From Rhodobacteraceae bacterium SB2 (GTDB lineage Bacteria; Pseudomonadota; Alphaproteobacteria; Rhodobacterales; Rhodobacteraceae), in NCBI GenBank assembly GCA_001642945.1, contig LGRT01000013.1:434001-498000 (forward strand): a DNA stretch of 64,000 bases. The letters run 5' to 3'. The notes beneath the pieces are model-generated. The model ran no database searches and was not told the DNA's origin. It saw only the letters and a program-made list of their open reading frames with translations. Each line of letters begins with the position of its first letter. Positions within the stretch are counted from its first letter, which is position 1. Of this stretch, positions 1-9,763 are shown piece by piece. The position numbers and the translations under genes were made by a program.

Positions 1-82
1 TTGGGTTATGCCTTACCTCATGTGCTGCAAAAACTCTTATAGAAGCGTTTGCTTTGCCTCAGGTGCTTTCAGAGCAGTTGTA

Positions 83-1300
83 TCAGTGATTCACAAAACC
101 ATGGCGGTCTATAAGAAAGCGATCCGACAGCGGCAAACTGGCGCCACCAAGGGCTCTTGCATCGCTGCCAATGGTGCCTGCTCGGGCTGTGGGCAGGTCG
201 ATCCCGGGCGCAACAACGCCTTGGAGCTTTGCATTGACGCCAGCCACGATCCGCGCGCGAATATCCTCTGGTAACCACCCTTCGACCATCACGCATTCGA
301 AATCTATGATACAAGAGGCGGCGATAATCCCTTCAACCAATGCCGATACGGTTGCAGTGATCCATGTGTCGACCAGCGCCGGATCAATATCCCAATTCTG
401 GGTGTCTTCCCAAATTGTTTCCGCTATGCCGCCCGCTTCAATTACGGCCTGTTCTAAACGTACAAGCGAGGCAAGATCCATCAACGAGATTGTTGTGCCA
501 TTGCTTTTGCGTATCGGCAACGGGCCCATTGCAGCGGCATTTCCAGTTTTGCCTGTATAAAGCGAATCGTCCAAAACCAGACCGCCGCCAATGAAAAAGC
601 CAATGAAAAAATATAAAAAATCACGCGGGCGGTCTTGAGCGCCAAAAACCAGCTCTGCACCGCAGGCTGCGGAGGCATCGTTTTGAAGATAGATTGGAAA
701 ATCCCATTTCTGTGAAATTCTTTCGGCAATATCTTCGGTTTTCCAATCTTCCATATCTTTGGGGTCAAGGCCCAATGCTTTCGCCCATTCCCAGAGGCGA
801 AATGGAATGGCAATGCCAAGCCCCGCGACGCGATCGCGCTCTTCATTGGTGAGGTTGTTAAGTAACCTTTCGATTGCCATATGCGTGAATTCGATCACAG
901 CAGCGGGTGAGGGATAACTGTGCCTCTTGTTGATCCGCGCGCGGATCGCGCCGGTAAAATCAGTGATAACCAAATCCAAACTGCGCCGCCCGACTTTGAG
1001 CCCCAGAAAAAATGCGCCTTCTTTATTCAGTGACATTGGCACAGAGGGCTGGCCAATTTTGCCTCGAATCGGTGTTTCTTTTTGTAATAATTTATCGGCT
1101 TCAAGCGCGCGGGTGATCACCGAAACGGTTTGCGCAGATAAACCCGTAGCGCGGGCGATCTCGGCTTTCGCCATCGGGCCGTTTTGTCGGATCAATGTCA
1201 GCACAAGACGCTCATTATAAGCGCGCACTTTGGTTTGATTCGATCCGCGGGCATAGTGGTTATTGCCGCTATAAGTCGATGTTAAATCGGCCGTTTTCAT
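83..1300 (-). CDS. ROK-family transcriptional regulator, probable regulator of the frc operon
   Basis: A 405-residue cytoplasmic protein. Residues about 25-80 form a winged helix-turn-helix (MAKAEIARATGLSAQTVS region), and the rest is a ROK sugar-kinase-like fold with the conserved LQNDASAACGAE segment. The zinc/kinase CxCGxxGCxE signature of active ROK kinases is missing after the GGGL motif, so I infer a sugar-responsive repressor rather than an enzyme. It is divergent from the frcB-like gene with a 223-base AT-rich gap. In rhizobia a ROK protein (FrcR) sits beside frcBCAK, and the same arrangement here supports control of the sugar importer. Family is certain; the ligand is inferred. Confidence 0.88.
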   Translation of the reverse strand: MKTADLTSTYSGNNHYARGSNQTKVRAYNERLVLTLIRQNGPMAKAEIARATGLSAQTVSVITRALEADKLLQKETPIRGKIGQPSVPMSLNKEGAFFLGLKVGRRSLDLVITDFTGAIRARINKRHSYPSPAAVIEFTHMAIERLLNNLTNEERDRVAGLGIAIPFRLWEWAKALGLDPKDMEDWKTEDIAERISQKWDFPIYLQNDASAACGAELVFGAQDRPRDFLYFFIGFFIGGGLVLDDSLYTGKTGNAAAMGPLPIRKSNGTTISLMDLASLVRLEQAVIEAGGIAETIWEDTQNWDIDPALVDTWITATVSALVEGIIAASCIIDFECVMVEGWLPEDIRARIVAGVNAKLQGVVAPGIDLPTARAGTIGSDARALGGASLPLSDRFLIDRHGFVNH

Positions 1301-1523
1301 TTTTCTTAAGCAACCAATCCTTTTATCTCTATATATTATTCTTAAAGCTTTGTTTCTCGAACTGCAATTTTTAAACTTAAATAAGAGTGATTTAATTATT
1401 GACAGTCCGTCAGAATCATTGTCCTTTTACATCAGATTGGAAGGTCTGATCTGTCGGTCTTATGGAGTGAATCATTCATATGGGGTGATCCATGGGGTCT
1501 GATAATATTTTTGGGAGAAAAGT

Positions 1524-2561
1524 ATGAAACACACATTGAACAAAGCGCTTAAAACCGCGTGTGCCGCCTCTGCATTAGCCTTGGCCTCTAGCGTCGCCTT
1601 TGCAGGCGGGCATGGTATTTCGGCTTGCCTGATCACCAAAACGGATACGAACCCGTTTTTTGTGAAGATGAAAGAAGGTGCCACCGCAAAAGCCGAAGAG
1701 CTTGGCATTACTTTAAAATCCTATGCCGGTAAAATTGATGGGGATCACCAAAGCCAAGTGGCGGCGATTGAAACCTGTATCGCTGATGGCGCAAAAGGTA
1801 TTTTGATCACAGCCTCGGACACCAAAGCCATCGTGGGCCCCGTGGCGCAGGCGCGTGACGCTGGTCTGCTGGTTATTGCGCTGGACACACCGCTTGAGCC
1901 GATGGATGCGGCGGATGCGACTTTTGCAACAGATAACTTCCTAGCCGGTGAATTGATCGGCAAATGGGCCGCTGCGGCTTTAGGTGCTGATGCGGCAAAT
2001 GCCAAAATCGGTATGTTGGACCTGGCTGTGAGCCAACCTTCTGTTGGCGTTTTGCGCGATCAAGGTTTCTTGCAAGGTTTCGGAATCGATTTGGGTGACC
2101 CCAATAAATGGGGGGATGAAACTGATAGCCGGATCGTTGGCAATGATGTAACAGCCGGCAATGAAGAAGGCGGCCGCAAAGCCATGGAAAACCTATTGGC
2201 AAAAGATCCAATGATCAATGTTGTCTATACGATCAACGAACCAGCCGCATCCGGTGCCTATGAGGCGCTAAAAGCGATTGGCCGTGAAAACGATGTTTTG
2301 ATCGTGTCTGTCGATGGCGGTTGCCCGGGTATTGCGGATGTTAAAGCCGGTGTCATTGGCGCCACCTCGCAGCAATATCCATTGTTGATGGCCTCATTGG
2401 GTGTTGAAGCGATTAAACAATGGGCCGATGATGGATCCAAGCCCTCTCCGACTCCGGGTAAGAACTTTTTTGATACCGGGGTATCTTTGGTGACCGATAA
2501 GCCTGCTGCCGGTGTTGAGTCGATCGACACGGCTAAGGGCACAGATCTGTGCTGGGGATAA
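1524..2561 (+). CDS. frcB: Sugar ABC transporter periplasmic binding protein, FrcB-like
   Basis: A 345-residue periplasmic sugar-binding protein of the ribose/fructose type (Peripla_BP_4 fold). An N-terminal signal peptide ends near residue 27 (SSVAFA, then GGHG). The mature protein starts with the strand and NPFF region typical of the family. A good ribosome site (gggag) precedes the ATG. It is followed by permease, ATPase and kinase genes in the order of the rhizobial frcBCAK fructose operon, which is the basis for the symbol. Substrate could be fructose or a related monosaccharide; the sequence alone does not settle it. Confidence 0.87.
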   Translation: MKHTLNKALKTACAASALALASSVAFAGGHGISACLITKTDTNPFFVKMKEGATAKAEELGITLKSYAGKIDGDHQSQVAAIETCIADGAKGILITASDTKAIVGPVAQARDAGLLVIALDTPLEPMDAADATFATDNFLAGELIGKWAAAALGADAANAKIGMLDLAVSQPSVGVLRDQGFLQGFGIDLGDPNKWGDETDSRIVGNDVTAGNEEGGRKAMENLLAKDPMINVVYTINEPAASGAYEALKAIGRENDVLIVSVDGGCPGIADVKAGVIGATSQQYPLLMASLGVEAIKQWADDGSKPSPTPGKNFFDTGVSLVTDKPAAGVESIDTAKGTDLCWG

Positions 2562-2689
2562 GATCGCTAGAAACATCAAAGCTGGATCTTTAGCGATATC
2601 TTTGTAAACTTTGCCATGGGCGGTGCGTGCATCGTCCATGGCTTAATAAAATTATGCCATAACCAAAATGGCAATTCGGGGGCAAAGCG

Positions 2690-3748
2690 GTGTCAATCAG
2701 CGAAGAAAAAGGCCTTGGGCTAGATCCCACTGCAGAGGAAGTTTCGGCGTTTATCGAAGAAGAAACGTTGTCTGATAGGGTTCGCTTATGGCTGAGGCAA
2801 ACGCCGGCTGCGGTTCCATTGGTGGTTTTGCTCTGTTCTCTGGCAATCTTTGGGTTACTGCTTGGTGGTAAGTTCTTTTCCCCTTTCGCGCTGACATTGA
2901 TTTTACAACAGGTTGCGATTGTTGGCATCGTTGCGCTTGCCCAATCTTTGGTGATTTTGACCGCTGGTATTGATCTTTCTGTTGGCGCGATCATGGTTTT
3001 TTCATCGGTGATCATGGGGCAATTTACGTTTCGCTACGGGTTACCGCCGGAAATCTCTCTGATTTGTGGCTTGGCGGCGGGCACGTTAATGGGGGCGATC
3101 AACGGCGTGTTGGTGGCAATCATGCGTTTGCCTCCCTTTATCGTAACCTTGGGCACATGGCAGATTTTTCTAGCGTCGAATTTCATTTATTCCGCCAATG
3201 AAACGATCCGCGGCGCTGATATTGCCGAACGCGCGCCGATTTTCCAATTCATGGGCAACAAGTTTAAAATTTATGGCGCGGTATTTACCTATGGCGTGAT
3301 TTTGATGATCGTGCTGGCGATCATTTTGGCCTATGTGCTGCGCCATACGGCTTGGGGGCGGCATGTTTATGCTGTGGGAGATGATCCGGATGCTGCGGAA
3401 TTGTCAGGTGTTCGAACCAAACGGGTTTTGATCTCTGTCTATATGCTGTCGGGGTTTATTTGCGCCACGGCCGGGTGGGTCTTAGTGGGGCGGATCGGTT
3501 CTGTCTCTCCAACATCGGGTCAGTTCGCGAATATTGAGGCGATCACCGCGGTGGTGATCGGGGGTATTTCCTTGTTCGGGGGAAGAGGTTCGATTTTAGG
3601 CGCGCTTTGCGGCGCCTTGATTGTTGGCGTCTTTTCCTTAGGGCTCAGAATGATTGGTACGGATCCGCAATGGACCTATTTGTTGATTGGATTGTTGATC
3701 ATCGTGGCGGTTGCGCTTGATCAATGGATCAGAAAGGTGGCGGTCTGA
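2690..3748 (+). CDS. frcC: Sugar ABC transporter permease, FrcC-like
   Basis: A 352-residue inner-membrane permease of the RbsC/FrcC family (BPD_transp_2), with an acidic cytoplasmic N-terminus of about 40 residues and many hydrophobic segments. The loop LTAGIDLSVGAIM and the late segment AITAVVIGGISLFGGRGSILGA are hallmarks of this permease family. The start is GTG at 2690 after a G-rich ribosome site. The stop TGA overlaps the ATG of the next gene by one base, so translation is probably coupled. It forms the channel for the sugar delivered by the preceding binding protein. Confidence 0.88.
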   Translation: MSISEEKGLGLDPTAEEVSAFIEEETLSDRVRLWLRQTPAAVPLVVLLCSLAIFGLLLGGKFFSPFALTLILQQVAIVGIVALAQSLVILTAGIDLSVGAIMVFSSVIMGQFTFRYGLPPEISLICGLAAGTLMGAINGVLVAIMRLPPFIVTLGTWQIFLASNFIYSANETIRGADIAERAPIFQFMGNKFKIYGAVFTYGVILMIVLAIILAYVLRHTAWGRHVYAVGDDPDAAELSGVRTKRVLISVYMLSGFICATAGWVLVGRIGSVSPTSGQFANIEAITAVVIGGISLFGGRGSILGALCGALIVGVFSLGLRMIGTDPQWTYLLIGLLIIVAVALDQWIRKVAV

Positions 3749-4527
3749 TGGAACCAATTTTATATGCGCGCAACGCTGTAAAGCGATATGGTCGAGTGGT
3801 TGCGCTGGATCATTGCGATTTTGATTTATATCCGGGTGAGGTTTTGGGCGTTATCGGGGATAATGGCGCGGGAAAATCCACGCTGATCAAAGCGTTGTCT
3901 GGCGCCATTCAACTAGACACGGGTGACATCCATTTTGAAACCAAAAAGATGCATTTCAGCAACCCGCTTGAGGCGCGTTCTGCGGGCATTGAAACGGTCT
4001 ATCAAAACCTGGCCTTATCGCCTGCATTGTCAATTTCAGATAATATGTTTTTAGGCCGTGAAATTCGCAGAAAAGGCTTGATGGGCAAGCTTTTTTGCAA
4101 GCTTGATCACGCCGAAATGGAGCGGCAATCCAAGCAAATGCTTGCGGATTTAGGCCTGTTGACGATCCAAAATATTGGTCAGACGGTTGAAACCCTGTCG
4201 GGCGGGCAGCGCCAGGGCATCGCCGTGGCGCGCGCCACCGCCTTTGGATCGCGGGTGATTATCATGGATGAGCCTACCGCGGCGCTTGGGGTCAAAGAAT
4301 CCCGTCGGGTGCTTGATTTGATTAAGGATGTGCGCGAACGCGGCATATCGATTGTTTTGATTTCGCATAATATGCCGCATGTGTTTGAAGTGGCTGATCG
4401 CATCCATATCCACCGATTGGGCAAGCGCCTCTGCGTTATTGATCCCAAAGAATATGAAATGTCAGAAGCTGTGGCGATGATGACCGGGGCGATGAAGCCA
4501 AAAGACTCGGGCGATGTTGCTGAGTGA
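3748..4527 (+). CDS. frcA: Sugar ABC transporter ATP-binding protein, FrcA-like
   Basis: A single-domain ATPase of about 259 residues energising the sugar importer. Walker A is GDNGAGKST (residues about 37-45), the signature is LSGGQRQG and Walker B is VIIMDEPTAAL. Ribose-type importers usually have a fused double ATPase, while FrcA-type ones have one ABC domain, as here. I chose the ATG at 3748 because it overlaps the permease stop and has aaaggtgg upstream; an in-frame ATG at 3724 lies inside the permease gene. Its 3' end overlaps the next gene by 14 bases. Confidence 0.88.
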   Translation: MEPILYARNAVKRYGRVVALDHCDFDLYPGEVLGVIGDNGAGKSTLIKALSGAIQLDTGDIHFETKKMHFSNPLEARSAGIETVYQNLALSPALSISDNMFLGREIRRKGLMGKLFCKLDHAEMERQSKQMLADLGLLTIQNIGQTVETLSGGQRQGIAVARATAFGSRVIIMDEPTAALGVKESRRVLDLIKDVRERGISIVLISHNMPHVFEVADRIHIHRLGKRLCVIDPKEYEMSEAVAMMTGAMKPKDSGDVAE

Positions 4528-5164
4528 CGAAACGTTCACCCTTTTCAGGCGCAAGCTTGAAACCTTAACCTCGGCAGACCGTAAGATTATCGCCATTTCT
4601 GGGCCACCGGGCTCTGGCAAGTCAACGTTTGCCGATGCGCTCTATGCGCGGTTCAACCAAGAGCGCGATGCGCAATGTCAAATCATCCCGATGGATGGCT
4701 GGCATTACAATAACGCGGTGCTCAGCGCATTGGGGCTGCAGGCGCGCAAAGGCGCCCCCGCCAGCTTCAACATAGAGGGGTTAACCAATCTTCTGAGCCG
4801 TGTGAAAGAGGCTAGCAGCGATATCGCGGTACCGCTTTTTGACCGCGATTTGGATCTCTCGCTTGCCTCAGCGCGAATTATTTCACGCAAAACTGAAATC
4901 ATTTTGGTTGAGGGCAATTATCTGCTGTTGGATCAGCCCGGTTGGCAAGATTTACGCCCTTGTTTTGATCTTACTGCGATGCTTGACGTACCCATGGATA
5001 TTCTTAAACAGCGCCTGCTGGCGCGGTGGGGGAACCTATCAAAAGAAGCGGCGCAAGAAAAGGTAACGGCCAATGACCTGCCAAATGCACGATTGGTGTT
5101 AGACAATTCCGTATCTGCCGATCTAATATTGGGAAACTCTTTTGAAGCCGAGCTGCGCCTCTAA
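4514..5164 (+). CDS. frcK: P-loop sugar/nucleoside kinase-like protein, FrcK-like
   Basis: A 216-residue P-loop kinase of the uridine kinase/pantothenate kinase-like group (the frcK product of rhizobial fructose operons). Walker A is GPPGSGKST (residues 30-38). The PMDGWHYNNAVL segment and the late LVEGNYLLLD segment are typical of this kinase group. It overlaps the ATPase gene and is the last gene of the operon. It presumably phosphorylates the imported sugar or a derivative, but the true substrate of FrcK-type kinases is not clear from sequence. Confidence 0.8.
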   Translation: MLLSDETFTLFRRKLETLTSADRKIIAISGPPGSGKSTFADALYARFNQERDAQCQIIPMDGWHYNNAVLSALGLQARKGAPASFNIEGLTNLLSRVKEASSDIAVPLFDRDLDLSLASARIISRKTEIILVEGNYLLLDQPGWQDLRPCFDLTAMLDVPMDILKQRLLARWGNLSKEAAQEKVTANDLPNARLVLDNSVSADLILGNSFEAELRL

Positions 5165-5191
5165 ACAATCTGGACTCTTGGCCCGATCAGG

Positions 5192-6208
5192 TTAATTTTC
5201 CGAAACGGGCTTGCTTTGCATTTTGCTTGCGGTTTCCCGTTGCGCGCGCTTGCACACCAGCGGTGGAAGGCCCCGATCCAAAAGCTGTAAGTCTTCCCAG
5301 ACCATTTCCCCCATATCTTCAAAACATTGCTGCAAGGCGCCGGCGCGATGCGCAGATTTTAAAAACCCGGGAAGCTGACGCACGGGATGATCTGCGGGCA
5401 TAGGTTCAAGCGGCCATACATCGCTTGCGGCGGTGATATGACCCTTTTCAACCGCGTTGATCAGCGCAGGGAAATCAATCACTTCGGCGCGGCTGAGCAA
5501 AACCAAACTGCTGCCTTGGGGCATGCGCGCGATAAGGTCGGCGTTTATAAAATGTTGGTTCTCAGTCGTGACCGCAGCTAACACAAAGATCATATCTGAG
5601 CTGTCGAAGATATCTTCTAAAGAGCTGGGCGTGCCGATCCCCGATAAGAAAGAGTTGGGAAGCCAAGGATCGTATATTTTTATCTGTGGTTTGAGACCGG
5701 CCAAAATTGTCGCCAAAGCCTTGCCCAGATCCCCAAATCCAATCATGCCAACCCTGCTGTTGAACAACAGTTTTGCTTGCGGATTGCCTTCGAGCCCCCA
5801 TTTTTCGGTGCCGTTCTCAAAGGCTTGATGCGCGGCGGTAATTTGTCGGCTGAGGTCGAGCGCAAGGCCAAGGGCCAATTCGGCAACAGGCTGCGCGAAA
5901 ACCGCACCCGTAGTGACAACATGAATCCCGCGCTCAAATAGCGTGTCATAGGGCATGTTATCCATCAAATTTGATTCAACGTTGAAAATGCATTTCAGCT
6001 GTTTCAGCTGCTCGAGCAGAAGATGGTCAAGCGGGGGTTGGCCGATGATATAACGGACCTGCGCGAGCACTTGTGGCGAAAGGTTTGCAATCTCATCTTC
6101 AGAAACCTCGATCACCTCATAGCTATCGCGCAGTTGTGCAAGGCGCTTTGCCGTAAAGATCAGCTCTAAAGACCGTGGATGCGGTGCGGAAAGGATGGTT
6201 GGTTTCAT
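5192..6208 (-). CDS. D-isomer-specific 2-hydroxyacid dehydrogenase family protein
   Basis: A 338-residue NAD(P)-dependent dehydrogenase of the phosphoglycerate/formate dehydrogenase-like superfamily. The Rossmann glycine motif is VGMIGFGDLG in mid-protein. LLSRAEVIDFPAL carries the conserved substrate-binding arginine, and SDVWPLEPMP is followed by SAHRAG with the catalytic histidine. The usual PHIG/PHIA end is thus altered to AHRAG, seen in some divergent members. It converges on the frc operon with 27 bases between, so it is probably a separate transcription unit. The substrate is unknown; a sugar-acid or hydroxypyruvate reductase role would fit but is only a guess. Confidence 0.85.
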   Translation of the reverse strand: MKPTILSAPHPRSLELIFTAKRLAQLRDSYEVIEVSEDEIANLSPQVLAQVRYIIGQPPLDHLLLEQLKQLKCIFNVESNLMDNMPYDTLFERGIHVVTTGAVFAQPVAELALGLALDLSRQITAAHQAFENGTEKWGLEGNPQAKLLFNSRVGMIGFGDLGKALATILAGLKPQIKIYDPWLPNSFLSGIGTPSSLEDIFDSSDMIFVLAAVTTENQHFINADLIARMPQGSSLVLLSRAEVIDFPALINAVEKGHITAASDVWPLEPMPADHPVRQLPGFLKSAHRAGALQQCFEDMGEMVWEDLQLLDRGLPPLVCKRAQRETASKMQSKPVSEN

Positions 6209-6618
6209 ATCTGTTAATGTCCTTTTGCAAACGGCGGGCTTAAGAGGAATAAAACTCTATATATCTCAACTAATCAAATGCTTATCTCCTTGATTGGTCG
6301 ATAAAAGAGCCAGTTTGATCTGCGGGCGCCAACGGATTTCGGGTTCTTCTTGAAATTACTTATACTGGCAGCATGGCGGGCAAAGCTGGTCAGCCCTGAT
6401 GATCTTACGGAACGGATCCTTACGCGTCTATCGTAACTGTCATTCTATCGCCGCAGAGGACTATTGCACGCTCGCGCGCCAATATGGCTGATAAGATCTT
6501 ATCACGCGCTGCCTTCTGAAAAAATAAGTTGGCCCCAGCGCGTTGGATTTTGATTTTTGGGGGCCGAAAAAGCCCAAGCCGGTACTGGTGGCCGTGGGTT
6601 TCACTGCTGTCTTGTGCT
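6209..6618. other. Intergenic region without a recognised gene
   Basis: About 410 bases between the start of the 2-hydroxyacid dehydrogenase gene and the end of the glutathione transferase-like gene. The part next to 6208 should hold the dehydrogenase promoter. I see no convincing coding region, RNA gene or strong hairpin. Confidence 0.5.
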
Positions 6619-7665
6619 CTATTTAGATTTGGCTGACTTTGCCAGTTCCGGATGATGATAGGCCTCTGGATAGGGCCTTGGCTGGCGGGGGCCAAGCGGG
6701 ATAACGCCATTCCATGAGCGCCCGAAATAGCCTTGCAGGCAATGCGTCAAAGATCCGCTTTCTGCCACTCCTGGCAGCGCATAAACGCGGCAGAGCCATC
6801 GCCACAGATCTGGGTAATGGAATATTTTCGCACCATTCAGCTTCATGCGAAGATAATAGACGGGGTCGTGGCGATATAGGGTTGGGAATAGCTTTAAATC
6901 AGCTTCGGTAAACGCCTCACCGGTCAGGTAGGCGCGGCCATCCTGCAACAGCGCGTTTAACTCTTCCAGCATATTGAAATATTTATGAAAGGCCGCCTCA
7001 TAGACCGATTGATCAGAGGAGAAACCTGCCTTGTAAGCGCCATTATTGACCGCGTCGTAAATACGGCCATTCAGCGCGTCAATTTGGGATCTTAAGCCTT
7101 GATCGGCAGGGTAGAGATCGATGCGCTCTGCATCGGCAAGGCCACTGCCCAGCGCGGCTGCGTTCTGGCCCATCATTCTTACAATTTCGGCGCTTTCGTT
7201 CGAAACGATGCTTTGACTGTGCTTGTCATAAAGCACGGGTACAGAGCGTTCTTGTGATCCTTCTTTGGCATAGATATTTTTAAGAAGTCGAAAATTTTGC
7301 CCTGTCGCGGTTTCCTGTGTGCAATCTGTTAGCGTAGCTTGGCTGATCGAGGCAATCCGCTCTGGTGCGAATTGCCAGTGGTTTGGCCCCTCGGGGTCAG
7401 CCTCATCGGTGCGGTTTGGAAAGGCCACGTCAAGCGTGATGCTATGCTGCAGACCTAAGAGATTGCGCGCCAAAGTCACGCGATGGCTCCAGGGGCAATT
7501 CAACGCCACGTAAAGATGATAGCGGTGCGCTTCAGCGGGAAAGGCGGTACTGCCCAGCGCGCTTCGGAACTGGCTAACACCGCGCATAAATTCCCCCTTG
7601 GCGCGCCGAGCAGCCGCATTGGTTTGGGATTCTTCAACCGAGCGATCCGGGTTTTGCCTACGCAT
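6619..7665 (-). CDS. Glutathionyl-hydroquinone reductase-like glutathione transferase (YqjG/ECM4 family)
   Basis: A 348-residue Xi-class glutathione transferase. The catalytic cysteine lies in LNCPWSHR; the family norm is CPWAHR. Family-typical segments are EIVRMM after the thioredoxin fold, and RHDPVYYLRMKLNGAKI in the helical domain. Such enzymes reduce glutathionyl-hydroquinones with glutathione in the cytoplasm. I chose the ATG at 7665, which follows aaaggatc; a GTG 33 bases upstream lacks a ribosome site. It starts about 44 bases after the globin-like gene, so the two are probably co-transcribed and may share an oxidative or quinone-stress role. Confidence 0.85.
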   Translation of the reverse strand: MRRQNPDRSVEESQTNAAARRAKGEFMRGVSQFRSALGSTAFPAEAHRYHLYVALNCPWSHRVTLARNLLGLQHSITLDVAFPNRTDEADPEGPNHWQFAPERIASISQATLTDCTQETATGQNFRLLKNIYAKEGSQERSVPVLYDKHSQSIVSNESAEIVRMMGQNAAALGSGLADAERIDLYPADQGLRSQIDALNGRIYDAVNNGAYKAGFSSDQSVYEAAFHKYFNMLEELNALLQDGRAYLTGEAFTEADLKLFPTLYRHDPVYYLRMKLNGAKIFHYPDLWRWLCRVYALPGVAESGSLTHCLQGYFGRSWNGVIPLGPRQPRPYPEAYHHPELAKSAKSK

Positions 7666-7709
7666 GTATAGATCCTTTTTATATGGTAACGCCGTCACGA
7701 GGCGGGGCG

Positions 7710-8450
7710 TTACAGGCTTTGGGCTTTCTTGATCAATGCCTGTCTTTCTTCGCTGCTGCTCAAATCGACCCCCCGCGCCAGCAGACCCTCTTTCAGATCA
7801 GCATCAGACAAGGCTTCAATTGCCGTATCCGTCATATTCATAAAATTTATTTTTCGCCTAACTGCTGGGTTTGTTGGGCCAAAGAGATGACTGGCCTGAA
7901 AACCAAATTCAGCCGCATATTTAGACATAAAATACTGCAAGAATGTGTTGATACTCGGGCGAATGCGTGGGTCATAATTTATCTGCGCATCGCAGGCCTG
8001 CAATGTTTCAATCATCAGTTTTGTCCAGCGTGCTGCGCCCTCTTTGGTCATCAGCTGGAAAGCATTATGCTGATGATGAAAGTTGAGCCTGAACTCAGCC
8101 CCGTGATAATGAAAGCCGCCACCCATCACATCAATCCACATCGCCGATTGGGTTCTGACATGGTGGGCTGCGTCGCCAACACGGGCGAAAACATCGCGAA
8201 ACCAAGCCTCATCTTCATAGACGCGGCGGTAAAAATCATGGACGATGCGCAGAATACGCGTTTGGCCCATAACGGAAAATAATTGCCAAAATTGGATCGG
8301 TTTTGAACGATCTTCTGCGGCAACCAAAGAAATAATCTGCGGCATACGATGGGCTTGCGCGGGAAGCGTGTTTTGCGTGATGGCATAAGCGATATAGCTG
8401 CGCTGTATCGTTTCAGTCATGTAACCGGCGCTTGGGGAATAGTGCGTCAT
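7710..8450 (-). CDS. Truncated haemoglobin-like (globin) protein with N- and C-terminal extensions
   Basis: A 246-residue protein whose central part (about 52-155) looks like a 2-on-2 globin. The B-helix pattern HDFYRRVYED is followed by WFRDVF, then a FHYHG segment and a candidate proximal histidine, H128, in HHQHNAF, with a tryptophan after it (AARWTKLM). Truncated globins are usually 115-140 residues, so about 50 residues at the N-terminus and 90 at the C-terminus are extra. Gas or nitric oxide handling is inferred from the family. It leads a two-gene unit with the GST-like gene and is divergent from a LysR gene 226 bases away. Confidence 0.7.
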   Translation of the reverse strand: MTHYSPSAGYMTETIQRSYIAYAITQNTLPAQAHRMPQIISLVAAEDRSKPIQFWQLFSVMGQTRILRIVHDFYRRVYEDEAWFRDVFARVGDAAHHVRTQSAMWIDVMGGGFHYHGAEFRLNFHHQHNAFQLMTKEGAARWTKLMIETLQACDAQINYDPRIRPSINTFLQYFMSKYAAEFGFQASHLFGPTNPAVRRKINFMNMTDTAIEALSDADLKEGLLARGVDLSSSEERQALIKKAQSL

Positions 8451-8676
8451 TGGGGTGTTTCTGTCTCTCTAGGTTCATCGGCAATCATAAAAGTAATTTT
8501 TTCAGTATATTAGCCGATTTCGTTCGAAATTTTAGAACCTATAGGGCTAAATATTATCCGATCCGTTTTTGTATCAATGGCAATATAAACTGGCAAGTTG
8601 TGCCAAATCTGCCATGTTCTTACATTAAGAATAAGGTGTTAAAAAACGGGCAGGGTGGTCTAAAAAGGAGAACAAA

Positions 8677-9561
8677 ATGGGGCAAATGGAAGATTTGCGT
8701 CTGTTCACGGTGATTGTCGAAAATCACAGCATTTCAAAAGCAGCGGATCGGCTCAATATTGCAAAATCAGCGGTCAGCCGGCGATTACACCTTTTGGAAG
8801 ACCGCTATTCAGCAAAGTTGATTGATCGTGCACCGGGGCGCTGGAACGTGACTGAAACGGGCCGCGAATTATACCAGAGGGCTTTGCGAGCGGTTCATGA
8901 TTTTGAAGAAATCGAAACTGATTTCAGCAGCACGCATGCGGCTATATCTGGGCCGCTTTCGGTATCTTTGCCGCGGGAATTCGGGATCTCCTTTCTTAAA
9001 GAAGCTTTGATGGGCTTCATAGAGAAATATCCTGAAATTCAATTGACGGTCGATTTCGACGATCAACTGGTTGACCTTGAACGCGATAATTATGATTTTG
9101 CCATTCGTATCACACCCCAATTGAACCAAGCCCTTGTTGCCGAGAAAATTGGAATTATGCGGCATCATATTTGTGCTTCGGCTGCGTATTTGGCCAAATG
9201 GGGCAAGCCATATAATTTGCAGGCTTTGCAAGAGCATCAGCTGCTTCATTTTGGCGCCGCTAAGCGCGGAAGATGGCCATTGATTTCTAAGGCCACGCGC
9301 AAAACATATCCGATTGAGTTTACGCCAGCGTTGAACAGCAATAGCGGAGATTTTTTGTTGCATGTGGCGCTTCAAGGCCAGGGCATCGCCAATTTGCCCG
9401 ATTTCATCTTGAAAGATAATTTGCAGTCGGGCGCGCTTGTTCCGATTTTGCCCGCGTTTAGTATGCCAGAATTTTTTATCTATCTGATCCGTTCAGACAA
9501 GCGCCGGATGAACCGGCGCATGCGTTTATTTGCGCAGGAGATGACATTGGCCTGCCTTTGA
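8677..9561 (+). CDS. LysR-family transcriptional regulator
   Basis: A 294-residue regulator with the classic N-terminal helix-turn-helix (residues about 5-62, NHSISKAADRLNIAKSAVSRR) and a substrate-binding effector domain after residue 90. An excellent ribosome site (aaaggag) lies 8 bases before the ATG. It resembles LysR proteins of the GstR/DsdC-like group whose effector domain begins ISGPLSVSLPREFG. It is divergent from the globin/GST pair and is therefore their likely regulator; LysR proteins commonly control the neighbouring divergent unit. Confidence 0.9.
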   Translation: MGQMEDLRLFTVIVENHSISKAADRLNIAKSAVSRRLHLLEDRYSAKLIDRAPGRWNVTETGRELYQRALRAVHDFEEIETDFSSTHAAISGPLSVSLPREFGISFLKEALMGFIEKYPEIQLTVDFDDQLVDLERDNYDFAIRITPQLNQALVAEKIGIMRHHICASAAYLAKWGKPYNLQALQEHQLLHFGAAKRGRWPLISKATRKTYPIEFTPALNSNSGDFLLHVALQGQGIANLPDFILKDNLQSGALVPILPAFSMPEFFIYLIRSDKRRMNRRMRLFAQEMTLACL

Positions 9562-9763
9562 TCACTCTGGTATTTGGAAGCGCGCTTTGAAAGATGCGTT
9601 AAAAAATCTATGATCTGCGCCTTTGATGACAATCTGTATGTCTTGCAGCTTTGCTGATCCAGATGCCTCACCCTTAAATTCATTCAAAATGAACTGATAT
9701 ATCCCGTCTGAGGGCGAGTGTTATTTACCGGCGTCTAAAGTCAAACATCTGCCAGCAGGTACG

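Noticed and set aside
1399-1430. A ttgaca box upstream of frcB as a sigma-70 promoter
   Set aside because: No acceptable -10 hexamer lies at the right spacing, so the promoter was not called.
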